From: Moringa oleifera
Taxonomy: Eukaryota > Streptophyta > Magnoliopsida > Brassicales > Moringaceae
Length of the DNA stretch: 64,000 nucleotides
Direction: 5' to 3'
NCBI GenBank assembly: GCA_021397835.1
Contig: JAJFZO010000344.1
Location: 6,448,001 to 6,512,000, forward strand
Shown: positions 49,501 through 61,900 of the stretch, piece after piece
How the letters are laid out: the number at the start of each line of letters is the position of its first letter
Position numbering within the stretch: position 1 is the first letter of the stretch
Made by a program: the position numbers and the translations under genes
Notes under the pieces: generated by a model
What the model saw: only the letters and a program-made list of their open reading frames with translations
What the model was told of the DNA's origin: nothing
Databases searched by the model: none

Positions 49501-50339
49501 ATGGTCGTCTTAATGATGAGACAAGTGTACGGAGAGACTTTGATTTAAACAATGGACCTGCTGTTGATGAAGCGAGTCCTGAACCAGCAATGATCTTTAG
49601 CCAGCCTGCCAGAAGTGGTGTGCCTTCTCAGCCTCCAGTTTCTGGCGTACGGGTGAACCATAGTGACATGGGAAACTTCTCATCATGGTTTCCTAATGGG
49701 AACACCTACTCAGCTGTCACAATTCCATCTATCTTGCCTGATAGAGGGGAGCAGTCTTTCCCAATTGTTGCCAGTGGTGGCCCTCCAAGATTGTTGGGTC
49801 ACACTAGTGGTGCTGCCCCATTTTGTCCTGATGTCTATAGAGGGCCAGTCTTGTCATCTTCTCCAGCAATGCCCTTCGCATCTGCTCAATTTCAATATCC
49901 TGTGTTCCCTTTTGGCACCAGCTTTCCTCTTCCCTCGGCCACTTTCTCTGGTGGTTCTGCAACATATGTAGATTCTTCATCTGGTGGGAGGATTTGCTTC
50001 CCTGCTGTTCATTCACAGTTATTAGGACCAGCTGGTGCGGTGCCATCTAATTATCCAAGGCCCTATGTTGTTAGCCTCCCAGATAGTAGCAACAGTGGTG
50101 GCATCGACAGCGGTAGGAAATGGTTCAGGCAGGGTCTGGACCTAAATGCTGGGCCTGGAGGCCTAGACACAGAAGGAAGAGATGAGACATCTTCTCTTGC
50201 AGCGAGGCAGTTAACTGCTTCCAGTTCGCAGGCCCTAGCAGAGGAGCAAGCAAGGATGTATCAAGTGGCAGGTGGAGTTCTAAAGAGGAAGGAACCTGAG
50301 GGAGGGTGGGAGGGATACAAGCAATCCTCATGGCAATAA
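43514..50339 (+). CDS. SUO: SUO-like BAH and TFIIS-N domain protein
   Basis: Exons 43514-43645, 45487-45858 and a 4.4-kb last exon 45942-50339 give 1633 residues. The MHGRACDERKRGRHMW start is the conserved family start. A BAH domain spans about residues 45-170 (GDCALFKPSQD…). A TFIIS N-terminal (LW) domain spans about 297-412, containing LRGLPVFDEWLQE and LRSHKNLEIQKKARSLVDTW. A long Ser-rich, probably disordered region follows, with basic NLS-like clusters (GKGKKRER, about 225-232). Five DLN motifs and two GW pairs (49104-49109, 50304-50309) lie near the C-terminus. Arabidopsis SUO is needed for miRNA-guided translational repression; its GW motifs and nuclear/P-body localisation were reported. 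The BAH and TFIIS-N domains suggest chromatin or elongation contacts. No break is seen in the large exon. Confidence 0.94.
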
Positions 50340-52451
50340 GAATACCTAATAACAAATCTAGTGACCCACAAAAGCTTGTGAGTTTCTGAAATGTTTTTTT
50401 TTTTTCCTGTGTATTAGGGTTTCCCATTCTTTCGCATCTCATTTTCTCCCTTTCCTCTCATGTTGTTATGTGTTCAGATGTCTTGCTCGTTATGTTGCCT
50501 TTCAGAGTGTTGTACTGATTCTTTTCACATCTGTCCTTTTGTTCAGTTCTTTGAGGATTGGCATTGGTAAAACCCAGAGGGGTCATCATCTTAACTTGCA
50601 TGCTCTTGGAGGATGGGTGGTAAGTGAGTTACTTGATGTTTCCATAGTCTCCGACCCCCACCCTTTCGCTGTATCAACTGTAATCATCAAAACAATCTGT
50701 TTCGGGGTCTTTGAGCTGTTTGTTCCTTGAAATTAGTTCTGGGTGACTGCAATTAGTTTCCCCTTTGTAGATATTTAACTGTTGAAAAGCAGGCACCATC
50801 TTGCCCAGAAATTTGAAACTGGTGCCCATACTGGTTTAGTGCATCAACAATATATTCAATTGGACCAAAACTATCATTTTGCCTTTTTAATCACCCTGAT
50901 AATGAAAACTTGAAAGGTGAACTGTTCTTAGCATAAGCGCTTTTGTATGTGCTTTGTTGTTAATTTATTTTTCATTGCCTCCTTTTAATCATATATGTAC
51001 AAGTAGTGTTTCCAGAAATTTGGCACACACCATTCCTTGATTGGTCATAATTTTGATGCTGTGGTTGATGTTTCCAGCCCTTATGCCAACACCAACACCC
51101 CCCCCCCCCCCATCTTCTTATCGATATTAATGGCAGTTCTTCTGCTACTGTTAAATGCCTTCATAAATTTGTAATGCTTCTTATCGACGACTTTAGATTT
51201 TACCGAATCCTTTTTCTCTGGTTCTGCTGCCTCCAATATTTATGTTTTACTTGTAACAGTTTGTGCGATCTGTTTTTGTTGTTTGCTACCTAAGGTGGAA
51301 GTAGGCAGGAAATTGAATCCCATAGGAGAAGGCAAAAGAAGTTGATTGATCAATTGTTTCTTTTATAGTTGCTGACCAAAGTTCCAATTGATGTTCTCTC
51401 TAAGGTTTACAATGGATGATTTACTGAAATTTCATTTTGACTATCAATTCATTGAAAAAGATGAACTTTTTAGGCCAAAGCAAGTGTATTAGATGTGCTA
51501 ATATGATGCATATGTATACTTTTCTCTGCACTAGTGCAGATGAGAGTAGGATATGAAAATGCTTGATTGATGGTTGAGCTGTTGAGATTGTAAATTGAAA
51601 GAAGCCTGCTATTCAAACTCAGAGCTTAGATTTTTGTTTGTTTTCTTGCAATTTCAGCATCTACGCCAATTTATCCAATCAGTCCACAGGCAAAGACCAA
51701 GCTTGTGATTATTTTTCTCCTCATATGAGTTCCATTCTGTAAAGCACCTGCACTTGCTGTTTCTCAGGTTAGAGTCCCTCTGATCAAGGAAGAGGGAGCA
51801 GATACTACATACCAAGGGGCTGTGTAATGGTTACATGAAATCAATTACCTTGAATATTTAATTCAATACATTAGGAATTATTTGTTGACAGTAATTTCAA
51901 GATGCCTGGTTGAGATCTACTTGGAAAGTTATACAGAATGTCATTAAGATTGTGTATTGAACTTTTAATAATCATTAGAACACATCTATTAAGAACTGAG
52001 ATACATTTAAAGTTTTGGCAGGAAAATAATCAACAAATTATTGCTGAGATAATAAATATAATTAGCTTCTTGCTTTCAGGTTAATAACTCAGCCATTGAC
52101 TGAGTGGGTAAAACAATGAATAAAAGTCTGTAAATCCCCATGAAAAGTCTTGTAATGGAGGGAGTGATTTTCAAGCTCTTTACACTGAATATCTGTATAT
52201 GCAGATTAGCATACAATACCCCTTTTCTCACAATAATTAGATCACAAGATCAGAGAAGGTAAAGACTGCCTCAGGGCAGTATTACTCAAGAAAAGTAAAC
52301 AAACCTATACTGCAATCCACTAAAACTCATTGCAAGAAAATCAAAGTCCGATGATCCTGGCATCCTGAACAATCAATCCCCTGGCAGCAAATCAGCGTTC
52401 ACATAACTTGTGTAGAATGGGGCAAGGAATCACTTGCAAAAGGGCATGTTT
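50340..52451. other. Region between SUO and ROP stop codons (convergent)
   Basis: The two genes are convergent, so the stretch contains both 3' UTRs. A 14-C run lies at 51098-51111. Short reading frames at 50470-50730 have no family features. No other gene is seen. Confidence 0.5.
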
Positions 52452-55400
52452 TCATCCGAGTCGGACGAGATTCCTCCCACAGAAGACATTTCTGCAATCA
52501 CAATGGATGTTCCAGAACCATCAAAATGAAAAAGACAAGTAGAGCTCACAAAATTATCATATAACCTCAAATATTCTTTTAAAACAAACAAATGAAAAGA
52601 TCTGGCTCCAATAAATGATGCATACAGCTTCTTTCTTTCACATCTGATTCCAAACTTTACCATAATCTAGTACATCCTAGTTTTCATACATGATGCAGCC
52701 TACACTGCCAAATCAAACTATTAGCAACCTAGTACTTGCTATTACTTCTATTTGGTTTGTTAGAATCCCAACAAAAGAAATATACAGTAGACAATGCTGA
52801 CAACATCAAAATCAGCTAAGATGCTTAGAAATAAATAGAATAAATGTTTGACATAGAATATCCACAAAGTGAATCCATGTGGACATGCGAAAGAGCCTTA
52901 ACATGCATACTTAGCCTTTTAACACTGTTGACCACATCTATAGGAAGAGGATATGATGCCATGCCAGGCATTCCACAAATCTTACACTAGAAAGATAATA
53001 AGCAATTGAGGATATGAAGCAAGTCTTAGACAATGAGAAAGAGAAATACTGACATTAGACATCCATGACGCGGCTTTTTCTTCTTCTCCTTTTGTTTCTG
53101 TGGTGGCTTGATCACTACCTTGATTGCTGAGTCAAAAACTGCTTTCACGTTCTGTACTAGCATTAGAAAGGGTCATCAATTGCAAAGTCATGGAAATATA
53201 TCCATGTCCCCTACCCAAATTTACAGGGTCATCTACCCAATGGATGGATATATAACGCATTGTTCAAATGTAGGCCAAATGGACATTTGATTAATGACTT
53301 TGTTTCAGACAGTCAGTGATTTAAGGTGAATCTAAACAGTGCAGACCAGACAACCATCGTAAGATTGTAAAAGGTATTTTATCGTTACATAAGCTCAGCC
53401 AAGCATCCAGGATATCTCCAAGCAGAAAAGGACCTTCAAATACAGCTCTGGAGATACAATTATGGTCCAACGATGGTGTACTCAGACAGTGGCTCTGACT
53501 TTCAGACTATACATAATGACAGAAGTGAGGTTCTGCTAAGTTAATGAATCACTTAGAGACTTAAAATTTTCATCATGGATTATGCAAAGTAGATAATTGT
53601 GATGGGTCCATTGAAATTGGCAAGTCCTCATTTTATCCAGCTTGCTAAGTTTTTACATACCTGCTGAGTTTTCGAGCTGCATTCGGTGTAAGAAGCAGCA
53701 CCAATTTGTTTACGGAGTTCCTCTCCCTGATTACATAGGAAGCAATTAGGATCAAGGCCTTAAATTCTTTATCATGTGATCACCAAGTACATAGCAACTA
53801 ATGAATCAAAATCAGACCTGTGCAGTGGTCACTGGCACCAATCCAGGATGATCAGCCAGATAATGCTTATCCTCACGAAGATCTATGCGTCCATTGGGAA
53901 CAATAAATTTGGTTTAGTCAAAACCATGGGTTCACATAACTAATTTACCATTTCAAAATACGAGTTAAATTTCAATGTAATCAATTCCTTTTCCCCTGTG
54001 ATATCCAGCAAATGGGCTGCTGTAGCACAAGAATATGAAATAAGATTACCTTTTTATATTAGCTCACAACAGATAGTCATCAAGAATGAAAAGAAGGGTC
54101 AGAGAAGAAATTGTGAGGACTAAATGTTTTACAGTATTCCACTGAGTTCTTGAAGTACTAACAACACTCATCTTGTCCTCACAGTCTTTGGTCTACATCT
54201 TACTTCTCTAAGGTAATATGTAATCATGGAGCTTGCTCTTATTTTCCCTTAAGTACGGCTCATAGCCCCTATAGTAGGAATGACAGTCAAAAAAAGATAA
54301 CATGAAATTGTCAACATCTGACCATTTTTGTGTCATCAAGTTACAAACTTTGAGCTTTATTTAGGTCTTTATAAAGCCTTATTAGTCATAGTTTTTCTCT
54401 AACAAGAAGAGAATTAGAACTTCCCGATCACATCCTGCCAGATAAACACTCACACTAGAATGAACCAGTTGACTTGATCATTTGGGTTGCAATAAACAAA
54501 ATTGAACTTTCCTCTCAGATGTAAGGCCATATTTGTGGCAAAACCTTGCACCTTTATGTTCTGGGTTCATCTTATTTCCACAACCCTGAATGGAATGTAC
54601 TCCATGATGGATCTTAGTCGTGTTCAAATAAAATGTTTCCATCTTGACATAAGTGGTCTCAATCCAGCTGCCTTCATGCAATTTATTTTAATTTTTCTCT
54701 TCTCTTTTATTCCCACGATCCAACTTAGCTTCGGCAAACTTGACTTTAATGGATACAAGATGTGCCTAAAAGAATATAAAGAACATAGCCTCTGTGTATA
54801 TCATCAAGGTTTCTTCATCTTTCTAGATACGCATTTAGTTCAAGACTATTGCAATATTTAGTGATGAGCAGCCAAAAACTGAGAGTAACTATCAAGCATC
54901 CTTGCCTGAATGTACCCAAAAAAGAAAAACTGATATCTAGCAAAGGGCTTGAAACATACAAGAAAAGAAAGGAACACTAAAAGGGTGAGTAGAAGAAAGA
55001 AAGTCATGACTGCTAATTGACTCACCCAATTTGGTGCCGACCAATACTACTGGGACTCCTGGGGCATAATGCTGGAGTTCAGGGATCCACTGATGATGAC
55101 GATCAGGTATCAGAATATGTTCACATGATAAATCACGTTAGTGAGAATAAATCAAAGCTCAATTCTGAGTCACCTTTTTCAGTACGTTCTCATAGCTTGC
55201 TCGGCTGACTAATGAGAAAGCTAAGACAAATACATCTGCCCCTCTGTAGCTCAAGGGCCTTAGTCTGTTATAATCTTCTTGCCCTGCAAAATTTTTGGGC
55301 AAACAAATGAAGCAGAAGTCAGTTGCGTGATTTGGCAAGAAAACTCAAACAAGTGCATTTAATTTATGGTGGCTAAAGGTCAAGAGGAAGAATGAAATTT

Positions 55401-55904
55401 AAATTGCCATCAAGAAATGACATACCAGCTGTATCCCAGAGGCCTAAGTTAACAGTGGTTCCTTCAACTATCACATTTGCACTGAAGTTATCAAACACTG
55501 TGGGTATATAGTCCTGATCACAAAAGAACCCTCGGGAATTAAAATGGTGAAACATAATGAGAATCAGAACAAGAGATAACAGATGAACAGAAGGGAAAGT
55601 AAGCAAACTATTATCTGTAGAGCAAGGAGACCTTAACAAATTTGGGAATAAAAAAAGAAAAAAAATCATAACAAGTACGTAAAAGCTGCAAAACCCAGAT
55701 GCAAGAACACACTAAACAACTCCAAAAAAGAGGGAAAAAAAAAACAATTAAGAAGCATTAAAAATAAGGATATTGTGAAAGGAAAAAGTAAGAGCATACA
55801 GTAGGGAACTTGTTGCTTGTGTAGCAGATAAGCATGCAAGTCTTGCCAACAGCACCATCACCCACAGTCACACACTTGATGAACCTTGAAGCACTGGAAG
55901 CCAT
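52452..55904 (-). CDS. Type II ROP/RAC small GTPase (ROP10/ROP11-like)
   Basis: Eight in-phase exons on -: 55904-55800, 55513-55426, 55283-55174, 55089-55026, 53882-53818, 53726-53661, 53151-53054, 52491-52452. They give 211 residues. The start is [22 protein letters not shown], with the P-loop GDGAVGKT. Switch I is [11 protein letters not shown], then WDTAGQED, the TKLDL base-binding motif, and [13 protein letters not shown] (which contains the G5 box). A polybasic KEKKKKPR segment precedes [16 protein letters not shown], a GC-CG box as in type II ROPs, which are S-acylated on the two Cys rather than prenylated. The extra small last exon is also a type II trait. Such ROPs work at the plasma membrane in ABA response and cell-wall patterning. 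Neighbouring SUO matches the Arabidopsis ROP10-SUO pair. All G motifs are intact. Confidence 0.93.
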
Positions 55905-58766
55905 TGGAAAACCACAAAAACCAAGAAAGGAAGAAAAAAAGAACAGAGACAGCTTTGCTAAGAGTGAAATTAGACAACCCAAAAACAAAAGGGTAGTTTG
56001 CTGGTGGAGGAATTTATGGCCCTTCGTTTTCGTTTGCACTTCTTTTGGGTTTAAAGCTAGAGAGAGAAAGAGTGGTAGATCACATGACCCTCACTCATTT
56101 CACTCCTTCTGTAGCAGTTCTTAGCTTTTCCTCTGCTCATTTTCAGCTTAGCAAATCAAGAATGGGTTTTTATGAAGAGATATTTAATTAAAATTTACGG
56201 ATTTTTTCCTTTTTATTTCCCAAGTGATGTTTTTCATCGCGTTAAACAGTTAAACAGACAGCTTGGACATTTATTCTAGCAGATATAGAATTGAAGGCCG
56301 CTTGGAGTGTACTTCATGTATTAAAGACTGGACCGCTAGGATGCCATGCCCTCCCACCGGTGAGTGGAGCCCGTGACCACTAAATCCATTGATAAAAAAC
56401 TATTAATTTAGAAGAAAATGCCAACAAGCTTATGACTTTAAGCAATAAAGTTACCAACTTTTGTCTTTCTGAATCAAAATTATTGGGTGGCCAAGTAAAA
56501 TTATACATCTTTAAGCATGAGCGTGCAGTAAACAAGAAGTTTATTAGAATGATAAAGACATCTTGTAAAGCAAGAATAAAAAAATAAGAGCAATTAAATA
56601 TACATAAAGAGTAGCATATAACACTTTACAATAAAACTATATATTATTTTTTTAATCATTAGTTCTGCTACTTTGAAAAACACAACTGTTATCACTTAAT
56701 ATTTGGATCATCAAACAAAATAAACTAAATATATGAAACCTACTAATATATTAATTACCAACTGTTGGACAAATGACCCATTTTTCACATTGTCCTCCAC
56801 TTGATAATGCGAAAAGGAAAGGTATGGGTCTAATTATCTCTTTAATTTTTGGAAAAAGAAGAAGATATTATATTACTCGTGGTTGAACCTAATTGGGGCC
56901 ATGGTGTGGAATCATGAGGTTGATCCTCCAATCAATCTTGATTTAGGGTTTCTCTTTCTCTCTTTATTGTTCTTATGGGGCTCTTGTGGACCTATATGGT
57001 CACATGGCAAGTGTGAGAAAGATAAATTCCAATGTCACATTTATTGTCCTTCCGTATCTTCAACCAATTTTTTTTTTTTTAAACTTGAGAAGAAAACAAG
57101 ACCTCAGAAAAAGCTGCACAATGAATATACATGATGTTTAATTTTATTTATGGTCTTATCTAGTTGCAAATATTGTTCATTTTAATATAATTTTAAATTT
57201 ACTAAAATCTTGTGAATTGCTTAATGCTGTGATTTTTGAAAAATGTGAAATTTACAGGCTTAGTTATGTGCATGATTAACATTATCCATCAATTCGTCAT
57301 CGCCATAAGTCAATTATATTAAGTAAGACAGTTGAATCAGAATGAATTGGAGACAGGAATATAAAATTGGGTAAAGAAAAAACAAAAACAAGGAAAAAGA
57401 ACGAGCTGAGGTTAGGGTGTTCCACTAATTTTGGGAAAAGCAGAGTGGAAAAGCGGGGTTCCCAAGGACGGAGATGGTTAGGCAACCAGAATTATTGCAG
57501 GAATTCAAAGGGTGGGTTCTTGGTTGGTCCAAGGAATAAGTAAAGATTAAGTAACATAATAGCACTAACTGCCTACCCACAAAGTTTCAAACACATTATT
57601 CCAAACAAACCGCAGAGTTAATTGCTTGTCAAGAAAGTGGAATTAAGCATGCTTGTTCTTTTACCTGACACAATGTTGTGTCCTTGACTATCATTTCTTA
57701 ATTTCCAAACATTATGAGTGTTTATGAAATGCTTGCAAGGATGCTTCTTCTTTAGTACTTACAAGTGCAATTATTTTTCTGTTTTTTTTTTTTTTTGGGC
57801 CAATTTGTATTCCTAGTGGCAAAATCCATCACATTGGTAAATGCTAGGGTGCCATGCTTTCTATAGATTTGCACTGAAGGCCTTACATTTTGCCTTAGGA
57901 GCCCTGAAAATGGGTGGAGCTCAAAATGCTGAAAACCCACTTGGGTCTAAAACTGTCATCCATGGAAAGTTATTTCTTTCAGCTAAACCTCTGATGCTGT
58001 GGATTCAATTTAGGAGATAAATCAATTGTTAATCAGATTGATTGCTGATTGATGGCAAATTCATGAATGTAATGGCCGAAAATTGGAAAAATTCCTCCTT
58101 CAAGAAGAAAAAAAATATAAAAACAAATAAGATAACACATTTTAACCATTTATCTTATATTATAAGATTATCATGTGGTACAACTTTTTAAAATGTCAGC
58201 ACAATTGGGATCAAGAGTATTCCACGAATCCTCAACAAGCAAAACAAATAACAAATTCAAACCAAAGTTCAGAAGCTTACACAATTGAGAATTCATATTT
58301 ATGCCATTGCTGAATAAATGTTTCAAAACCCAAAATACTCTGCATTCAACTATATTGCTCCTTTCAATGGTCTAGACTCAAGAAACAAGCAAATCTTTAT
58401 ACTGAAGTTGCATTCAGTTGCCAACATACATGTAGGGAACCCTGTAATTCATGTAAGAGAAGAAAGAAAAACTTTTGAATTCTCCAATTTACACCCTCCA
58501 TGCTTTCCTCCATGGGGCAAACATTAGAAAACAAAACTACCAATCCAAAAAAGGGAAACCTAATTGTTTGGTAGCGATAAGGTGCAGATGCCCGGCACTA
58601 TACTGGGGAAACATCTAAGAAGTGATAATCATATAGGTATAGCTACTGCTACCAGTCTACCCTTCAAAATTGTACAATCCTTTCCACATGTTGCAGAAGA
58701 AAAATGAGGGAGTTGAAGGCAGGCTATGGTAAAGAGTAATACCATGTACTTAAACCATGACCAGTT
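55905..58766. other. Intergenic region ROP-DEG9
   Basis: The ROP 5' leader and promoter lie on the left and the DEG9 3' UTR on the right. The rest has scattered AT-rich stretches (56560-56760, 57120-57260) and no recognised gene or RNA. Confidence 0.5.
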
Positions 58767-58916
58767 TTAAGTTTTGAGATCATCAGACATTGCTGATGGT
58801 ATGCAATGAGTTGATAGAATATCTAGAGTAGCTGCCTTTGCTGTCTTGGACCGGAGGACTACTATCTGTGAATAAGAAAATGTGAATATAAGAGAAAAGA
58901 AAATTTTGGCCCAACA

Positions 58917-58955
<39 letters not shown>

Positions 58956-61900
58956 AGACCTGATCATATTCTAGATCAAATTTTAAAAACTCATCTGGAC
59001 AGTTCTCCACCATCTCAGCCAAGCTCTTCAGGTTCTTCACAGGCTTACCATTAAAGGCTAGAACCTAGAGACAAGAAGTGATCAGGAGTTCATAAATTGA
59101 GATTCGGCTATGCAGGTCAAAGCACTTTAAGCAAACTGCCATATCTTACCTGAGTGTTGACTATGTCCTCGTATCCAATATTAATATCAGCAACAAGGAC
59201 CTTCCACATCATCCAGGAAACAAAAGTTAGAATGGATCACCAGGATCACTCCACTGTGGAGGCTAAAGGGTGGGGAAGAAAAGAGAGAGAGGGAGAGAGA
59301 GAAAACCTGAGAGACTACCACAAGCTGCTCGTCCAGTGATTGAGGCAATGAATGCATGAGTTTGTCCAAAAGCTTGACTGGAGCTTCAAACTCATATTCC
59401 TTGCCATACTGCAAAAAATGGGAAAAACACTCGGACCTCAGAAAACTTTTGCCAACACAAGATTGAAACTGCTAATTGCCTTGATAAGAAATACAAATCA
59501 AATAGCAAAAGGTTGCAGCGTTAATGTCATAATTGAAAATCTCTCTTGAAGCCATTCCCAATTTGCATTGTGCTAAATGAAAATATCAGAATCTTCTCTA
59601 CAAAGATCTCCACAGAAACATAAAGTTCAAAGTTCTTACAAATTTGTATCAATAAGAATCTCTCAAATGAAAGGTGTTGTGGAAATAGAATAAAGTAATA
59701 GCAAAAAGAAAACCATATAAGTAGACAGAGGAATGATCAAGGCTGCACAGATCCAGAGCAGACAAATGAGTAGTTTGCTAATATCTGTAAACCCAATACT
59801 GCAACAAATAAACATGAAACTCAGCTATGCAGTAAGAAATTTAGAAGATCAGATTCTGGAAGGAGCTCAAAGGAGAAGTATCTGACCAGTGAACTTAAAC
59901 ACCAATGAAGCTTGGACATCAATCAACAGAAAAAATTAAAGTTGGCTTTAATAGGGAAACAGTGCCCCTGTACTTTGAGTCAGTTCAAACATTATACGGT
60001 GAACCACCCAACCCCACCACAATCTATATGACAATCATACCACTCAAAACTAAAAAATGGTTTTCTAAATTCAAAATGGAAGATGCCCATACACCATAAA
60101 GTCTAGTGCAACAGCCATGACATCTAAATTGTAAATTCTGAATATAAACTAACTAATTTCTTTCTTGCATATATGAATCAATAGAAGAACCACTGGAGTA
60201 GACACAAGATCGAGGGTGTGAAGTAACATCAAGAAGGCTAGAAGGATATATAACATAATCAAATGTTCTTGACAAAAATACAAGATTCTTGATAGATCAA
60301 ACTAAACAAGGCACCACTAAGGACACTATCCACTCACTATAATCATGTAACACATTTCTAAAGCAGTACAAACTACAACAATGTACAATCAACAATGTAA
60401 TATTAGTTTTTGTAATGCATAAATAAAAATGAATTTCCCACTTCACAAAATTTCAACAATCATCAACTAGTCAGATCGAGACAACATAGACCATATGAAA
60501 GGCAAAAAAGGTGGATGTTACAATATTTGAAGCACATATGTGCAAAGCATGGGAATTCTAACACAAACACAGCATACCTCAGATTTGAGATATGGAACAG
60601 ATACAGTTGTAAACACAAATCCTGCAATTATATAATATGAAGGAGGTCTGCCTTTGTTGTGTGCAGGAACAAGCCTCCTGTGAGATGCAAGTTTGATGTT
60701 GAAAATGATAGCCTCAGAATCACGGAGAACTTTGATCACTGCATTGTCCCCAGTGTATTTCTGAGAGACAAGGTAACTAAAGCCTATGCGTTCGCCATGC
60801 CGGAACGGAACTGAAAAGCAAAGTAGGCAGCAGAAATAAGTTAATCACACTTCTAACTACTATTACAAAATAAACAGGAATTTGTCATATGTAATACTGA
60901 AAGTTTGTCCAACTAAAATGGAGTTTTCTCTACCATACATTTTCGCATAGAAACATATACCTGCAAGTAAACATGCATGTAGTCATGCGCATCACATGCA
61001 AATAAGAAATACAAGCTTACCAGTTCCATCATTGGCAATATCAACCCCATCAAAGCTGAGAATAACATCTGATGGTTTCAAAACATCAGACTCTGGAGCA
61101 GTTGGATCAATTCTTCTTACACGAACACCCTTCTGATCAGGTTTCATACCCATTGCTGTGCGTAAATCAGGATTTTCCATTTTCTGCCACTCAACCCCAA
61201 GAATTGGGAACCCTAGAATGTAAATGGATGGTCATTAAATTCTAAGCAGAGAGTGTTTCTGTGGCGGATAACACGTGCTGTGGCATTGCAATGCAATTTA
61301 AAGCTCAAGTATATGGATAAGTGAGATTCAAAACTTAAACCACCACCCCAATGTCAAGGCTGCAACTGAATTACCTGTATATGCTCCATTCTTTTCGTAA
61401 TCCTGAATGAAGTGCATGATGACTGGAGTTGGTATCACATACCCTATATTCTCTACATCTTCATGTTTAAGGGACTGAAACGCAATACCAACACAATTGC
61501 CCTTATCATTAAAGGCAGGGCCACCAGAATTTCCAGAATTTATAGCAGCATCTATCTGCAAAAGCAACCATGGGAAAAGAAAAAAAAAATATCAGGGCCA
61601 CTGATGTGCTAAATTATCAATACCTATCACAATAAGGCTGGAACTGCAATCACCAGACCTGCAAACCCAAAAGCTCTGTAGACCCATGGACATAAGATAG
61701 GATTTCTATTCGCGAAACAACACCACTGGTCACAGAGATTGTGTCTCCCCCAATTGGGTAGCCCACAACAGTCACAGCATCCTGAAGTGCAGGCAAATCC
61801 CCAAACTCCACAGGTGACACCCCTTCCCAGAATTCATCATCATCCACCGTAAGCATCGCTGCAATATGAAGTCGAACAAAAATTTCAATTAACAAGGGAT

